Below are positions 7,977 to 17,331 of a stretch of DNA of 64,000 nucleotides, piece by piece. The stretch is taken from the NCBI RefSeq assembly GCF_003207825.1, contig NZ_NKTY01000005.1, positions 1 through 64,000 on the forward strand, read 5' to 3'. This stretch comes from Komagataeibacter saccharivorans (GTDB taxonomy: Bacteria > Pseudomonadota > Alphaproteobacteria > Acetobacterales > Acetobacteraceae). The notes beneath the pieces were generated by a model, which saw only the letters and a list, made by a program, of their open reading frames with translations, ran no database searches and was not told the origin of the DNA. Position 1 is the first letter of the stretch. Each line of letters starts with the position of its first letter. The translations under genes were made by a program, and so were the position numbers.

Positions 7977-10334
7977 TCAGGCAGGCACGCTGCCGTGGCG
8001 CATGCGCTCCGCCGTGCGCAGGATCATTTCCGGTGTGGCGGGGGCGTCCAGTCCGGGACAGGTGCGATAGTTATCCAGACTGGCCAGCGCATCGGAAATG
8101 GCCATGAACACCGAAACCCCATGCACGAAGGGCGGTTCGCCCACCGCCTTGGACCGGAAAATGGTGTGTTCGCGGTTCGGCGTGTTTTCCAGCAGTTCCA
8201 CATTGAATATGCGCGGACGATCCGAACAGGCCGGGATCTTGTAGGTGCTGGGCGCATGCGTGCGCAGGCGGCCATTGCGGTCCCATACCAGTTCCTCGCA
8301 TGTCAGCCAACCCGCACCCTGCACGAAGCCCCCCTCGATCTGGCCAATGTCCAGCGCCGGGTTAAGCGACTGTCCGGCATCGTGCAGGATATCGACACGC
8401 TCGATCCTAGTCTCGCCCGTCAGCAGGTCGATCACGACCTCCGAACAGGCAGCGCCATATGCGAAATAGTAGAAGGGACGACCCTGCCCCGTATCACCGT
8501 TCCATGAGATCTTGGGCGTCTTGTAAAACCCGTTGGCCGACATCGACACACGCGCAAAATAGGCCTGCCGTGTCAGATGCGAAAATGCGATGACCTTGCT
8601 GCCCACATGCACGCCATCAGGCGCGAAGCGCACCTCGTCCTCGCCCACGTTCCAGTGGGCAGCGGCGAATTCAACCAGCCTGCGCTTGATGCGCCGCACG
8701 GCGTCCAGCACCGCCATGCCGTTAAGGTCCGCCCCGCTGGACGCTGCGGTGGCGGATGTATTGGGCACCTTGCCCGTGGTGGTGGCGGTGATGCGGACCT
8801 GATCCGTGCCAAGGCCGAATTCCCGCATGGCGACCTGTACCATCTTGGTATGCAGTCCCTGCCCCATTTCGGTGCCGCCATGGTTCACCTGAACCGAGCC
8901 ATCGGTATAGACGTGAACCAGCGCGCCAGCCTGATTGTAATGGGTGGCGGTAAAGGAGATGCCGAACTTCACCGGCGTCAGCGCGATGCCCCGCCGCAGA
9001 TAGGGGCTGGCCGCATTGAAAGCCCGCGTGGCCGCGCGCCGCGCCGCGTAATGGCAGCGCCGGGCCAGTTCGGGCACCAGTTCGGCGCTGATCGAGTCCT
9101 CGACCACCATGTTATAGGGCGTCACGTTGCGGTCATGCGTGCCGTATACGTTGCGCAGCCGCACTTCCAGCGGATCAAGGCCGGTGGCGAAGGCCACTTC
9201 CTCGATCACCCGTTCCGCCGCGACCACGCCCTGCGGGCCGCCAAAACCGCGATAGGCGGTGTTGGACTGCGTATTGGTGCGCAGCGGTTCGGAACGCAGC
9301 CGCACATCGGGATAGAAATAGGCGTTATCGGCATGGAACAGGGCACGGTCGATGACCGGGCCGGACAGGTCGGCGGACCAGCCGCAACGCGCGGCCAGCA
9401 GCATGTCCACTGCAAGGATGCGCCCTTCATCGGTAAAGCCGACATCGTAATCAATGACGAAATCATGCCGCTTGCCGGTCATGGTCATGTCGTCGTCGCG
9501 GTCCAGACGCATCTTGGCCGCGCGTCCGGTCCGGTCCGCCACCAGCGCCGCAAGGCAGGCGCAGGCATTGGCCTGCGTTTCCTTGCCGCCGAAGCCGCCG
9601 CCCATGCGCCGCACCTCGGTCGTGATGAGGTTGGCGGGACGATCCAGAACATGGGCGATCATGTGCTGGGTTTCGGTCGGATGCTGGGTGGAGGAAATGA
9701 CGGTCATCTCCCCCTCCTCCCCCGGCGTGGCAAGGGCGATCTGCCCTTCCAGATAGAAATGTTCCTGCCCGCCCACAGTAATGCGGCCCGAAAGCCTGCG
9801 CGGTGCATGGGCCAGACCGGCCAGCGCGTCGCCGCGCTTCATCTCCATTGGCCGCCACACCATCGGGCTACCGGCCGCACGAGCCTGTGCCACGTCCAGT
9901 ATGGCAGGCAGGTCTTCGTATTCCACCTGCGCCAGACGGGCGGCGCGACGGGCAGCACCCCGTGTCGTCGCGGCAACGACAAACAGGGGCTGGCCGTAGA
10001 ACGACACCAGATCGGACGCCAGCAGCGGTTCATCGCCCTTGCCCACCGGGCTGATCTGGTTATCGCCCGGAATATCGGCGGCGGTATAGACCCCCACCAC
10101 GCCTTCGGCCTGCCTGACCGCACTCAGGTCCATGGATAGGATGCGGGCATGGGCGCGCGTGCTCAGCCCCGGCACCAGATGCAGCGTGCCACGGGGTTCG
10201 GGCAGGTCGTCGATATAGTTCGCGCTGCCCTGCACATGCATGGCCGCACTTTCATGGCGCAGGCTGCGGGTAGCCCCGCCCGGCACGATACCATCGCCCG
10301 CGACGGGCGTGACGAAGCTGTTTCCATCAGCCAT
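7977..10334 (-). CDS. xdhB: Xanthine dehydrogenase large (molybdopterin) subunit
   Basis: 785 aa molybdenum-binding subunit of the xanthine dehydrogenase family. It carries the cofactor motifs RMGGGFGGKETQAN, AYRGFGGPQG (with the active-site Arg), GGTEMGQGLHTKMVQVA, and KAVGEPPFVHG, whose Glu is the expected catalytic base. An in-frame ATG exists at 10394, but the one at 10334 (MADGNSF) gives the normal N-terminus and overlaps the xdhA stop by only 8 bases. With XdhA it should hydroxylate hypoxanthine and xanthine to urate in the cytoplasm, passing electrons via FeS and FAD to NAD. A related aromatic-heterocycle specificity cannot be excluded. Confidence 0.92.
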   Translation of the reverse strand: MADGNSFVTPVAGDGIVPGGATRSLRHESAAMHVQGSANYIDDLPEPRGTLHLVPGLSTRAHARILSMDLSAVRQAEGVVGVYTAADIPGDNQISPVGKGDEPLLASDLVSFYGQPLFVVAATTRGAARRAARLAQVEYEDLPAILDVAQARAAGSPMVWRPMEMKRGDALAGLAHAPRRLSGRITVGGQEHFYLEGQIALATPGEEGEMTVISSTQHPTETQHMIAHVLDRPANLITTEVRRMGGGFGGKETQANACACLAALVADRTGRAAKMRLDRDDDMTMTGKRHDFVIDYDVGFTDEGRILAVDMLLAARCGWSADLSGPVIDRALFHADNAYFYPDVRLRSEPLRTNTQSNTAYRGFGGPQGVVAAERVIEEVAFATGLDPLEVRLRNVYGTHDRNVTPYNMVVEDSISAELVPELARRCHYAARRAATRAFNAASPYLRRGIALTPVKFGISFTATHYNQAGALVHVYTDGSVQVNHGGTEMGQGLHTKMVQVAMREFGLGTDQVRITATTTGKVPNTSATAASSGADLNGMAVLDAVRRIKRRLVEFAAAHWNVGEDEVRFAPDGVHVGSKVIAFSHLTRQAYFARVSMSANGFYKTPKISWNGDTGQGRPFYYFAYGAACSEVVIDLLTGETRIERVDILHDAGQSLNPALDIGQIEGGFVQGAGWLTCEELVWDRNGRLRTHAPSTYKIPACSDRPRIFNVELLENTPNREHTIFRSKAVGEPPFVHGVSVFMAISDALASLDNYRTCPGLDAPATPEMILRTAERMRHGSVPA

Positions 10335-11826
10335 GGGCGTGTTCTCCGGCAGCTTTGCAGGCCGTGCGCACACTGATCGGCGCGCGTGCCGCATCCGGCC
10401 CGCAATCAGCGTAAAGCCGTGTCAGCAGGTTGGCTGCGACCGTACGGCGGTACCAGTCACTGGCACGCATATCGGTAATGGGGGCAAAATCCTGTGCAAT
10501 CGCCTGACGGGCGGCTTCCAGCGTGGTTTCATCCCATTTGCGACCCACCAGCGCTGCTTCCGTGCGGCTGGCGCGGCGCGGTGTCGCCGCCATGCCGCCA
10601 AATGCCACGCGGGCGTTTTCAATGGTGCCATCGGGGGTGATCGTCAGGGAAAACGCACCAAGGATGGCGGAAATGTCCTGATCGAACCGCTTGGAGATTT
10701 TCCATGCCCGGATAACGGTCTGCGGTCCGGGCACGGGAATGCTCACCCCTTCCACAAACTCGCCCGGCGCACGGTCCTGCCTGCCATAATCAATGAAGAA
10801 GTCTTCCAGCGCTATGGTGCGCCGCACATCGCCACGACGCAGGTGCAGACGCGCCCCCGCCGCGATCAGGACCGGCGGTCCATCACCGATGGGCGATCCG
10901 TTGGCGATATTGCCACATACCGTCCCGGCGTTACGCACCTGCACCGAGCCGATGCGGCGGATGACCTCATCATCCGGCTGGGGCAGTATTTCAGTCAGGG
11001 CAGCACGGGCTTCCTGCCACGTTACGGCGGCCCCGATATACAGGGCGTCCGGCCCGCGCTCGATCCGGTGCAGATCGGCAATGCCGCCAATGGGGACGAT
11101 ATGCGGCAGCACGCGCAGCCCCTTTGTCACCCACAGCCCGACATCGGTTGCCCCGGCCACAATGCGCGCATCGGGACTGGCGAGCAGCGTGCTGGCCAGC
11201 GCATCGGCGGTGGCCGGAATGGTCAGGCGGCCTGTCGGCCCGCTGATATCGACCGTGGCCCCGTCGCGCAGGCGGCGCAGACGATCGGCCATGTCCTGCG
11301 CCATGGCGTCGAAATGATCGGGACCGGCCTGCATGGCCTGCCGCATGGCGCGCACGATGGGCGCATACCCCGTGCAGCGGCACAGGTTGCCCGCCAGCAT
11401 GTCGTCAATGCCATGTTCGTCCTGCGCCAGTCCGTCCGCCTTGCGCCCGGCCACCATCGACATGACGAAACCCGGCGTGCAGAAGCCGCATTGCGACCCA
11501 TGCTGGTCCACCATGGCCTGCTGGACCGGGTGCAGGCTGCCATCCGGGGCGCGCATGTCCTCGATCGTCAGCACCTGCGCGCCATCCAGCATGGCGACAA
11601 ACTGGATGCAGGCATTGACCGCCCGCCAGACCAGCCGGTCCCCTTCCAGCCTGACCACGAGTACCGTGCAGGCCCCGCAATCGCCTTCGTTACAGCCTTC
11701 CTTGGTGCCGGTCAGGCCACGGTCTTCACGCAGCCAGTCCAGCAGCGTGCGTGTCGGCGCGATATCCGCCAACGTATGATATTCGTTTCCAACATAGAAA
11801 CGAACGTCGTGTCTGGTCCCCGTCAA
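10327..11826 (-). CDS. xdhA: Xanthine dehydrogenase small (FeS/FAD) subunit
   Basis: Two [2Fe-2S] clusters are shown by GTKEGCNEGDCGACTVLV and by QCGFCTPGF with NLCRCTGYAP. An FAD-binding domain follows (GATDVGLWV) and then a CO-dehydrogenase-flavoprotein-like C-terminal domain. The first ATG, at 11895, would add about 23 residues (AVPAVCLEGG and so on) not expected in the family. The TTG at 11826 follows an AGAGGGA ribosome site by about six bases and gives MTGTRHDVRFYVG, the normal N-terminus, so it is preferred (499 aa). It is the first xdh gene, with a 157-base leader after the hydantoinase-like gene. Confidence 0.9.
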   Translation of the reverse strand: MTGTRHDVRFYVGNEYHTLADIAPTRTLLDWLREDRGLTGTKEGCNEGDCGACTVLVVRLEGDRLVWRAVNACIQFVAMLDGAQVLTIEDMRAPDGSLHPVQQAMVDQHGSQCGFCTPGFVMSMVAGRKADGLAQDEHGIDDMLAGNLCRCTGYAPIVRAMRQAMQAGPDHFDAMAQDMADRLRRLRDGATVDISGPTGRLTIPATADALASTLLASPDARIVAGATDVGLWVTKGLRVLPHIVPIGGIADLHRIERGPDALYIGAAVTWQEARAALTEILPQPDDEVIRRIGSVQVRNAGTVCGNIANGSPIGDGPPVLIAAGARLHLRRGDVRRTIALEDFFIDYGRQDRAPGEFVEGVSIPVPGPQTVIRAWKISKRFDQDISAILGAFSLTITPDGTIENARVAFGGMAATPRRASRTEAALVGRKWDETTLEAARQAIAQDFAPITDMRASDWYRRTVAANLLTRLYADCGPDAARAPISVRTACKAAGEHAHG

Positions 11827-11912
11827 TTCTGTTCCCTCTAAGCGTGGCCACAGGACTGCCTCACCCCCCTCAAGGCAGACAGCCGGAACAGCCATTTCAT
11901 GGTGTTATTTAT

Positions 11913-11992
11913 AATATATGGGACCCAGTCTTACATTGTCACCCCGGTTAAAGGGAAGCCAAAAGCCATTACTGTATTGGACCCTATATATT
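11913..11992. promoter_or_regulatory. Inverted repeat and possible operator upstream of xdhA
   Basis: The arm AATATATGGGACC (11913-11925) is nearly the reverse complement of GGACCCTATATATT (11979-11992), with about 53 bases between them. On the minus strand both arms carry a GGGTCC core flanked by AT-rich sequence. The right arm overlaps the stop codon of the hydantoinase-like gene, and the left arm sits about 90 bases before the xdhA TTG. Possible roles are paired LysR boxes, an RNA stem in the leader, or promoter sequence (TATTATAAAT on the minus strand). No known riboswitch was recognised here. Confidence 0.35.
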
Positions 11993-13360
11993 CCCGTCAC
12001 GTAGCGACAGCCGGCTCGCCTGTCGCATATGCGTGGACAGCGTGGAACGGAAGGCTGGACGCGGCACATAGGCCCCGTATCCGCCACCGGGCTGCACATC
12101 ACCGTTTTTCCACACCGTCATACCGCCGCGCACCACCTGCACGGCACGACCGCCCAGCATGATCCCGGCATAAAGACTGTCCGCGTCCGGCGGGCATCGT
12201 TCCTCCGCCTCCGGGTCCCATAATACCAGATCGGCATCCGCACCGGGCATGATCGCCCCCTTGCGCGGATAGATATTGAAGGCGCGGGCCGGGGCTTCGG
12301 CTGTAACGGCCACGAATTCCTCCACCGTCAGCACGCCCGAACGCACGCCATATTGCCAGACCACGCGCATCCGTTCGGCCAGTCCCGCATCCAGTCCGTC
12401 ACGTCCGCCGGGGGAAAAGCCGCTGGCCACCATGCCCACATTCCCCGATACCAGCGCCCCCCACAGCGCACGGCGATGGGCCATGTCCCTGAACGGCGGA
12501 ATGGTTATGTAGCACTCATGCCCTGCATCGCCTTCAGGATCATAGACGGCTTCATCAATGACCAGATGGGCGGCCAGCACATGACCTTCCACGCGCTGGC
12601 CGCACAACCGGGCACCGGCAAGGGCCGCGACGGACTGGGTCGTGGAAACCGGGCCAACCTGCACCGGCGCGCCGCGCAGTCCGGCCAGCATGATGGCGCG
12701 CGCGGTCGCTTCGGCCTCGACCGGTGGCGGGGCGTACAAGGGACAGGCCTCGCTGCCACTGATACCGGCCTGTTCCAGTTCATCACGCAGGCAGGCGATC
12801 GCCTGCGCATTCTGCGCCTCGATCAGACAGAGCGCGCCCAGCCCTGCCGCATGACCGGCCAGTTGCAGGATATCGCGATCCTCCCGACCGCGCATCATGG
12901 ACAGCACGAAGGAATTGACGCCGTGACACGTCACCAGTTCTTCCATGGCGCGGGACACGGACGCATCATAACCGGGCAGGTCCATATGCAGCCCGACATC
13001 GGTATGCGCGCCACGGGCCGCATGCCGCCAGTCGTGCCATGCTGCAACCAGATCGCCACCGTCGGGTCGCATCACGTCAAGGATTGTGGTCGTGCCACCC
13101 GCCAGCGCCTCAACGGTACGGGCAAAGCCGGCTTCATCCGCACCAATGCCCGTTCGGGGATCGACACCGCCCGGCAGGACCAGCAGGCCACCCGCATCCA
13201 CCACGGCGCAGCCCGATGGCACCTCCAGATCGGGACCTACGGCAAGGATTTCCCCCACACCGCCACACAGCACGTCCACGCACAGCGATGCCTGCCCGGT
13301 GACCACCGTGCCGCCACGAACCAGCAGCAGGTCGCGCGTGTGTCCGTGTCGTATGCCCAT
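11984..13360 (-). CDS. Hydantoinase/dihydropyrimidinase-fold protein without metal ligands
   Basis: 458 aa member of the cyclic amidohydrolase superfamily. Overall it aligns with D-hydantoinase/dihydropyrimidinase, including LPGGVDPRTGI, GVNSFVLSMMRGRED, LIEAQNAQAI, APVQVGPVST and GMVASGFSPGG. Every expected metal ligand is replaced: the two His of PHTH by R69 and G71, the carboxylated Lys by G158 (next to R157), the later His residues by E181 and P237, and the Asp by G314. It should therefore not bind the usual binuclear zinc site. The frame is intact and well formed, so it is not an obvious pseudogene. It heads the xdh cluster, and a structural or regulatory role, or a metal-free activity, is inferred. 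Confidence 0.8.
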   Translation of the reverse strand: MGIRHGHTRDLLLVRGGTVVTGQASLCVDVLCGGVGEILAVGPDLEVPSGCAVVDAGGLLVLPGGVDPRTGIGADEAGFARTVEALAGGTTTILDVMRPDGGDLVAAWHDWRHAARGAHTDVGLHMDLPGYDASVSRAMEELVTCHGVNSFVLSMMRGREDRDILQLAGHAAGLGALCLIEAQNAQAIACLRDELEQAGISGSEACPLYAPPPVEAEATARAIMLAGLRGAPVQVGPVSTTQSVAALAGARLCGQRVEGHVLAAHLVIDEAVYDPEGDAGHECYITIPPFRDMAHRRALWGALVSGNVGMVASGFSPGGRDGLDAGLAERMRVVWQYGVRSGVLTVEEFVAVTAEAPARAFNIYPRKGAIMPGADADLVLWDPEAEERCPPDADSLYAGIMLGGRAVQVVRGGMTVWKNGDVQPGGGYGAYVPRPAFRSTLSTHMRQASRLSLRDGNI

Positions 13361-13416
13361 GTTCCGCCTGTCCCGCTGCTACCCGCAATCACACCCCGCC
13401 CAAGGGGCGCATCGCT

Positions 13417-14913
13417 TCAGTGGTCGCGTATCCTGACCGCCATGCCCATCGCATTGCCCAGCCGTTCCAGCCTGCGGCGCACGCTTTCACCCTGCACCAC
13501 GTCACGCCCCGGCGCGAAATGAAGGGACAGGATGTCCCCTTCACATTCCAGCCGCGTACCATCCAGCAGTCCCTCGGTCCCGCCGCTTACGGTATAGGCC
13601 AGCCGCAACGCCTGCCCCAGCACCACGGCGCGGGCAAAATCATCCTGATCGAGCAGTTGGCGCGATGGCTGCAGATAGGCCACCGACAGGTCGGCCCCGT
13701 ACCGTACCGCAAGCGTCAGCGACAGGAAGGCCCGCGCCTGATGGGTGTACCCCACGCCCTGCATGCGCAGGATACGCAGATAGGTCTGTTCCGCCCGGTA
13801 TTCGGGGTGGTCATGCGCGCCCACATCCGACAGCCAGCATGCAACGCCACGCAGGCGGGCGAAATCTCCGCGTTCGTCCGGGAAAAGCGGGACGGTCCAG
13901 TCCGCCAACCGTTCCGGCAGGGTCATGCTGCGGCCAAGCATGCCGCACATTTCGCGCGCGACCGCGTCCTGCGGGTCATTTCCCGCCACGCTGGCCGCCA
14001 CATTGCGCATGTACCACCCTTCGCGCAGCCCATCGACGCAGAAGACCAGCCCCGTGGACTGCGTGCGCCGCATGAGCCGACGCAGAACGGTCGCGGCGAA
14101 AGGCGCATCTTCCAGCCGTTTACGCGGCACGCCCGGCAGGCGTTCAAGCGAACGCTTGCCCGCGCTGATGATCCAGTCCGCCATCTCCCGCGCCGTATCC
14201 GGCCCAAGATGGTAAAGATGCACGATATTGAGCGGATAGGCCGTGCGCACGATCTGCATGCGCGCCAGCGCGCGGAAAGCGCCGCCCACCAGATACAGAT
14301 TCTGCCCCTTCACCTCATCCAGCCAGTCCACGCCCGACAGGTCTTCATCCGTCAGCGCGCGGGCACGGGCCAGATCGCCATCGGCCCGTTCATTCAGCCG
14401 GATCACCCCCAGCGGCAGGGTGCAGGCATCAAGCTTGCGCCCATTTTCCAGCCGGATCAGTTCCAGCGACCCCCCGCCGATATCCGCGACCAGCCCATTG
14501 GCGTCCGGTATGCCGCACAGCACGCCGGTAGCGGAATAATCGGCTTCCTCCTCCCCGCTCAGTATGCGGATCGGCACGCCAGGCAGGCGCGATTTCAGGC
14601 CCGCCACGAATTCCGGCCCGTTGCTGGCATCGCGCACGGCGGCTGTGGCCAGCACCTCGAACGGGCTTGCTTCCATCCCGCGCGCGATGGCGTTGAAGCG
14701 GGCCATGACTTCCATCGCCAGTGGCAGAGCCTCTTCATTCAGCCTCCCCGTAGCATTCAGGCCGCGCCCGAGCCGCAACACCACCTTTTCATTGAAGATG
14801 GGCATCGGGTTGCGTGAGATACCATCAAACACCACAAGCCGGACGGAGTTAGATCCAAGATCTATGACCGCCGAACGGCGGAAACCCCCACCGCCCGTCA
14901 CATCCAGCCCCAT
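13417..14913 (-). CDS. ppx: Exopolyphosphatase / guanosine pentaphosphate phosphohydrolase
   Basis: 498 aa Ppx/GppA phosphatase of the actin-like ATPase superfamily. It starts after a short leader with the phosphate-1 motif AVIDLGSNSVRLVVFDG, followed by ATAAVRDASNG, ILSGEEEADYSATG and the phosphate-2 motif LVADIGGGSLELI. The C-terminal half is the helical HD-like domain of long Ppx proteins. It would remove terminal phosphates from polyphosphate or pppGpp. It sits 45 bases downstream of ppk1 on the same strand, the usual ppk-ppx pairing of opposing synthesis and breakdown. GppA activity cannot be separated from Ppx activity by sequence. Confidence 0.9.
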   Translation of the reverse strand: MGLDVTGGGGFRRSAVIDLGSNSVRLVVFDGISRNPMPIFNEKVVLRLGRGLNATGRLNEEALPLAMEVMARFNAIARGMEASPFEVLATAAVRDASNGPEFVAGLKSRLPGVPIRILSGEEEADYSATGVLCGIPDANGLVADIGGGSLELIRLENGRKLDACTLPLGVIRLNERADGDLARARALTDEDLSGVDWLDEVKGQNLYLVGGAFRALARMQIVRTAYPLNIVHLYHLGPDTAREMADWIISAGKRSLERLPGVPRKRLEDAPFAATVLRRLMRRTQSTGLVFCVDGLREGWYMRNVAASVAGNDPQDAVAREMCGMLGRSMTLPERLADWTVPLFPDERGDFARLRGVACWLSDVGAHDHPEYRAEQTYLRILRMQGVGYTHQARAFLSLTLAVRYGADLSVAYLQPSRQLLDQDDFARAVVLGQALRLAYTVSGGTEGLLDGTRLECEGDILSLHFAPGRDVVQGESVRRRLERLGNAMGMAVRIRDH

Positions 14914-14958
14914 ACATTGCCCGCCCGTGCCGCCATGACCGCGCCCATACCGTAATCC

Positions 14959-17220
14959 TCAGTCCTCAATAGTCTGTTCCGCATGCCAGGGCTGGGAGGC
15001 ACTGACCCGGATCGGGGCCTCGCCCCCTGCCTTGCCGCGCCCCGGATAGGACGGGTGCTCCATGAAATACTCATGCGATGAAAACGGCCTGCGTCCCGGC
15101 TCCAGCCGACGCCACACCCCGTTGCGCTGCAGTATCCATGACTGAAGGTTGTCCTTAAGGTCGATCATCATGATCTGGTCAAGCACGCGGGCATGAATCT
15201 GCGGGTCAAGCATGGGCACCATGCTTTCAACCCGCCAGTCCATGTTGCGCTGCATCCAGTCCGCCGAGGATATGTACAGCTTCGCATGTTTGGACGGAAG
15301 CCGGTGGCCGTCGCCAAAGGCATAGATGCGGGCATGTTCCAGAAAACGCCCCACTATCGACTTGACCTTGATATTTTCCGACAGCCCCGGAACGCCGGGC
15401 CGCAGGCAGCAGATGCCGCGCACCACCGCCGTAATCCGCACGCCCGCGCATGACGCGGCATAGAGCCGGTCGATCAGGTCGGGATCGACCAGCGAATTCA
15501 TCTTGAGCCAGATCTGGCCCGGCCTGCCCGCCTGCACATGGGCGATCTCACCCGCGATCAGGTCTTCCAGCGTGCGGCGGATGGTTACGGGCGAAAACGC
15601 GATCGCCTCCATCTTCGCGGGCATGGCGTAGCCGGTCATGTAGTTGAACAGCCGTGCCGAATCGCGCGCCAGTTCCGGGTTGCACGTGAAGAACGACAGG
15701 TCGGTATAGATACGCGCGGTGATCGGGTGATAATTGCCCGTGCCGAAATGGGCGTACGACCGCAGCGCCGCCCCTTCACGCCGCACCACAAGGCTGAGCT
15801 TGGCATGGGTCTTGAGGTCGGAGAAGCCGAACACGACCTGCACCCCCGCGGCTTCCAGCGCGCGGGCAAGGCGGATATTGGCTTCCTCATCAAACCGGGC
15901 GCGCAGTTCGACCATGGCGGTCACGGCCTTGCCCGCTTCCGCCGCCTCGATCAGCGCCTTCACGATGGGACTGTCGCGCGACGTGCGGTACAGCGTCTGC
16001 TTGATTGCCACCACGGCGGGGTCAAGCGCTGCCTGCCGCAGGAACTGCACCACCACATCGAAGCTTTCGAATGGATGGTGGACGATCATGTCCCGCGCAC
16101 GGATGGCGGCAAAGCAGTCGCCCCCGCAATCGACAATCCGTTCGGGAAAACGCGGGGTATAGGGCGGGAACAGCAGGTCGGGCCGGTCATCGACAATAAG
16201 CTGCTTGAGGTCCACCACCCCGATCAGCCCTGACTGGACGAACACCTCATCCGGCGGCGGGCCAAGCCCCTCGGCCATGGAGCGGGCGAGATCCTCGGGC
16301 ATGCGGGATTCGATGTCGAGATGGATCACCACGCCACGCCTGCGCCGCTTGAGGGCGGATTCGTAGGAGCGCACAAGATCCTCGGCCTCGTCCTCGAACT
16401 CGACATCCGTATCGCGCACCACGCGCATCACACCCCATTCCCCCGCCACAAGACCGGGGAACAGATGGCCGATGCACATGACGATCAGGCGTTCAAGCAG
16501 GATGAAGCGCGTCTTGCCCGGCGGGGACAGGCCTGCGGGCAGGCGGATGAAACGCTCGATCCGCGCGGGCAGCAGGATCAGCGCCTCCATCACGAACTGG
16601 CCGGTCTCGGCGTTCATGAGCCGCAGGGCCTGCGCGATGCCCATATTCGGCAGGAAGGGCAGCGGATGGGCGGGATCTATCGCAAGGGGCGTGATGACGG
16701 GAAAAACACGCTCCATGAAGCAGTTTTCCAGCCACGCCTGTTCTTCCGCCGTGAACGAGACCTCATCACACAGGACAATACCCGCCGCTTCCAGTTCACG
16801 CTGGAGGTCGCGCCAGATACGCTGCTGTTCCTGCAACAGCCGCCCGGTGCGCTCCCGCACGGCGGAAAGCTGCTGCTGGGGCGTCATCCCGTCGGGCGAG
16901 GTCTTGAGCAGCCCTTCGCGCACCTGTCCCACCAGACCGGCCACACGCACGGAATAGAATTCATCCAGATTGCTGGCGCTGATCGACAGGAAGCGCACCC
17001 GTTCCAGCAGCGGGTTGCGGGGGTTGTCGGCCTCGTCCACCACGCGCTGGTTGAAATCCAGCCAGGACAGTTCGCGGTTTATGAACCGCGCGGGCGACGT
17101 GGCATCCGGCAGGGGTTCCGCCGGTTCGCGCAACGCGACCTGTCGCCCTGTTGCGACACGCCGCCGGACACGCGGCGCCTTTGCTGCGGGGGTGGAAGGG
17201 TTACGTGGCGATCTGGCCAA
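14959..17220 (-). CDS. ppk: Polyphosphate kinase 1
   Basis: 753 aa Ppk1, which makes polyphosphate from ATP. The N-terminal domain begins [16 protein letters not shown]. The two phospholipase-D-like catalytic blocks are seen as [15 protein letters not shown] followed by [11 protein letters not shown], and [17 protein letters not shown]. The histidine of the first HAKL block is the expected phosphorylated residue. The chosen start is a TTG with a GGGAG ribosome site about 8 bases upstream; an Arg/Ala/Pro-rich extension of roughly 35 residues precedes the conserved part. It forms an operon with ppx downstream. Confidence 0.93.
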   Translation of the reverse strand: MARSPRNPSTPAAKAPRVRRRVATGRQVALREPAEPLPDATSPARFINRELSWLDFNQRVVDEADNPRNPLLERVRFLSISASNLDEFYSVRVAGLVGQVREGLLKTSPDGMTPQQQLSAVRERTGRLLQEQQRIWRDLQRELEAAGIVLCDEVSFTAEEQAWLENCFMERVFPVITPLAIDPAHPLPFLPNMGIAQALRLMNAETGQFVMEALILLPARIERFIRLPAGLSPPGKTRFILLERLIVMCIGHLFPGLVAGEWGVMRVVRDTDVEFEDEAEDLVRSYESALKRRRRGVVIHLDIESRMPEDLARSMAEGLGPPPDEVFVQSGLIGVVDLKQLIVDDRPDLLFPPYTPRFPERIVDCGGDCFAAIRARDMIVHHPFESFDVVVQFLRQAALDPAVVAIKQTLYRTSRDSPIVKALIEAAEAGKAVTAMVELRARFDEEANIRLARALEAAGVQVVFGFSDLKTHAKLSLVVRREGAALRSYAHFGTGNYHPITARIYTDLSFFTCNPELARDSARLFNYMTGYAMPAKMEAIAFSPVTIRRTLEDLIAGEIAHVQAGRPGQIWLKMNSLVDPDLIDRLYAASCAGVRITAVVRGICCLRPGVPGLSENIKVKSIVGRFLEHARIYAFGDGHRLPSKHAKLYISSADWMQRNMDWRVESMVPMLDPQIHARVLDQIMMIDLKDNLQSWILQRNGVWRRLEPGRRPFSSHEYFMEHPSYPGRGKAGGEAPIRVSASQPWHAEQTIED

Positions 17221-17331
17221 TTGTCTCGCTCTCCCGCTTGGGTGGCACTCTTATGATTATGTCCGACTCTAGGCCAGCAGCACACGCCTTGACCAGAGCC
17301 AGTGCGGCAGGCCGTCCGGATCAGGGACCAT

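Noticed and set aside
8577..10139. 520-codon open frame antisense to xdhB
   Set aside because: No recognisable domains and opposite to a clear molybdenum hydroxylase gene.
11827..11983. Possible molybdenum-cofactor or purine riboswitch in the xdhA leader
   Set aside because: The leader has an inverted repeat but I could not match the conserved core of any riboswitch class I know; reported only as a repeat.
11984..13360. Treating the hydantoinase-like gene as a pseudogene
   Set aside because: The frame is full length, without stops or shifts, and has a plausible ribosome site; loss of ligands looks like functional divergence.
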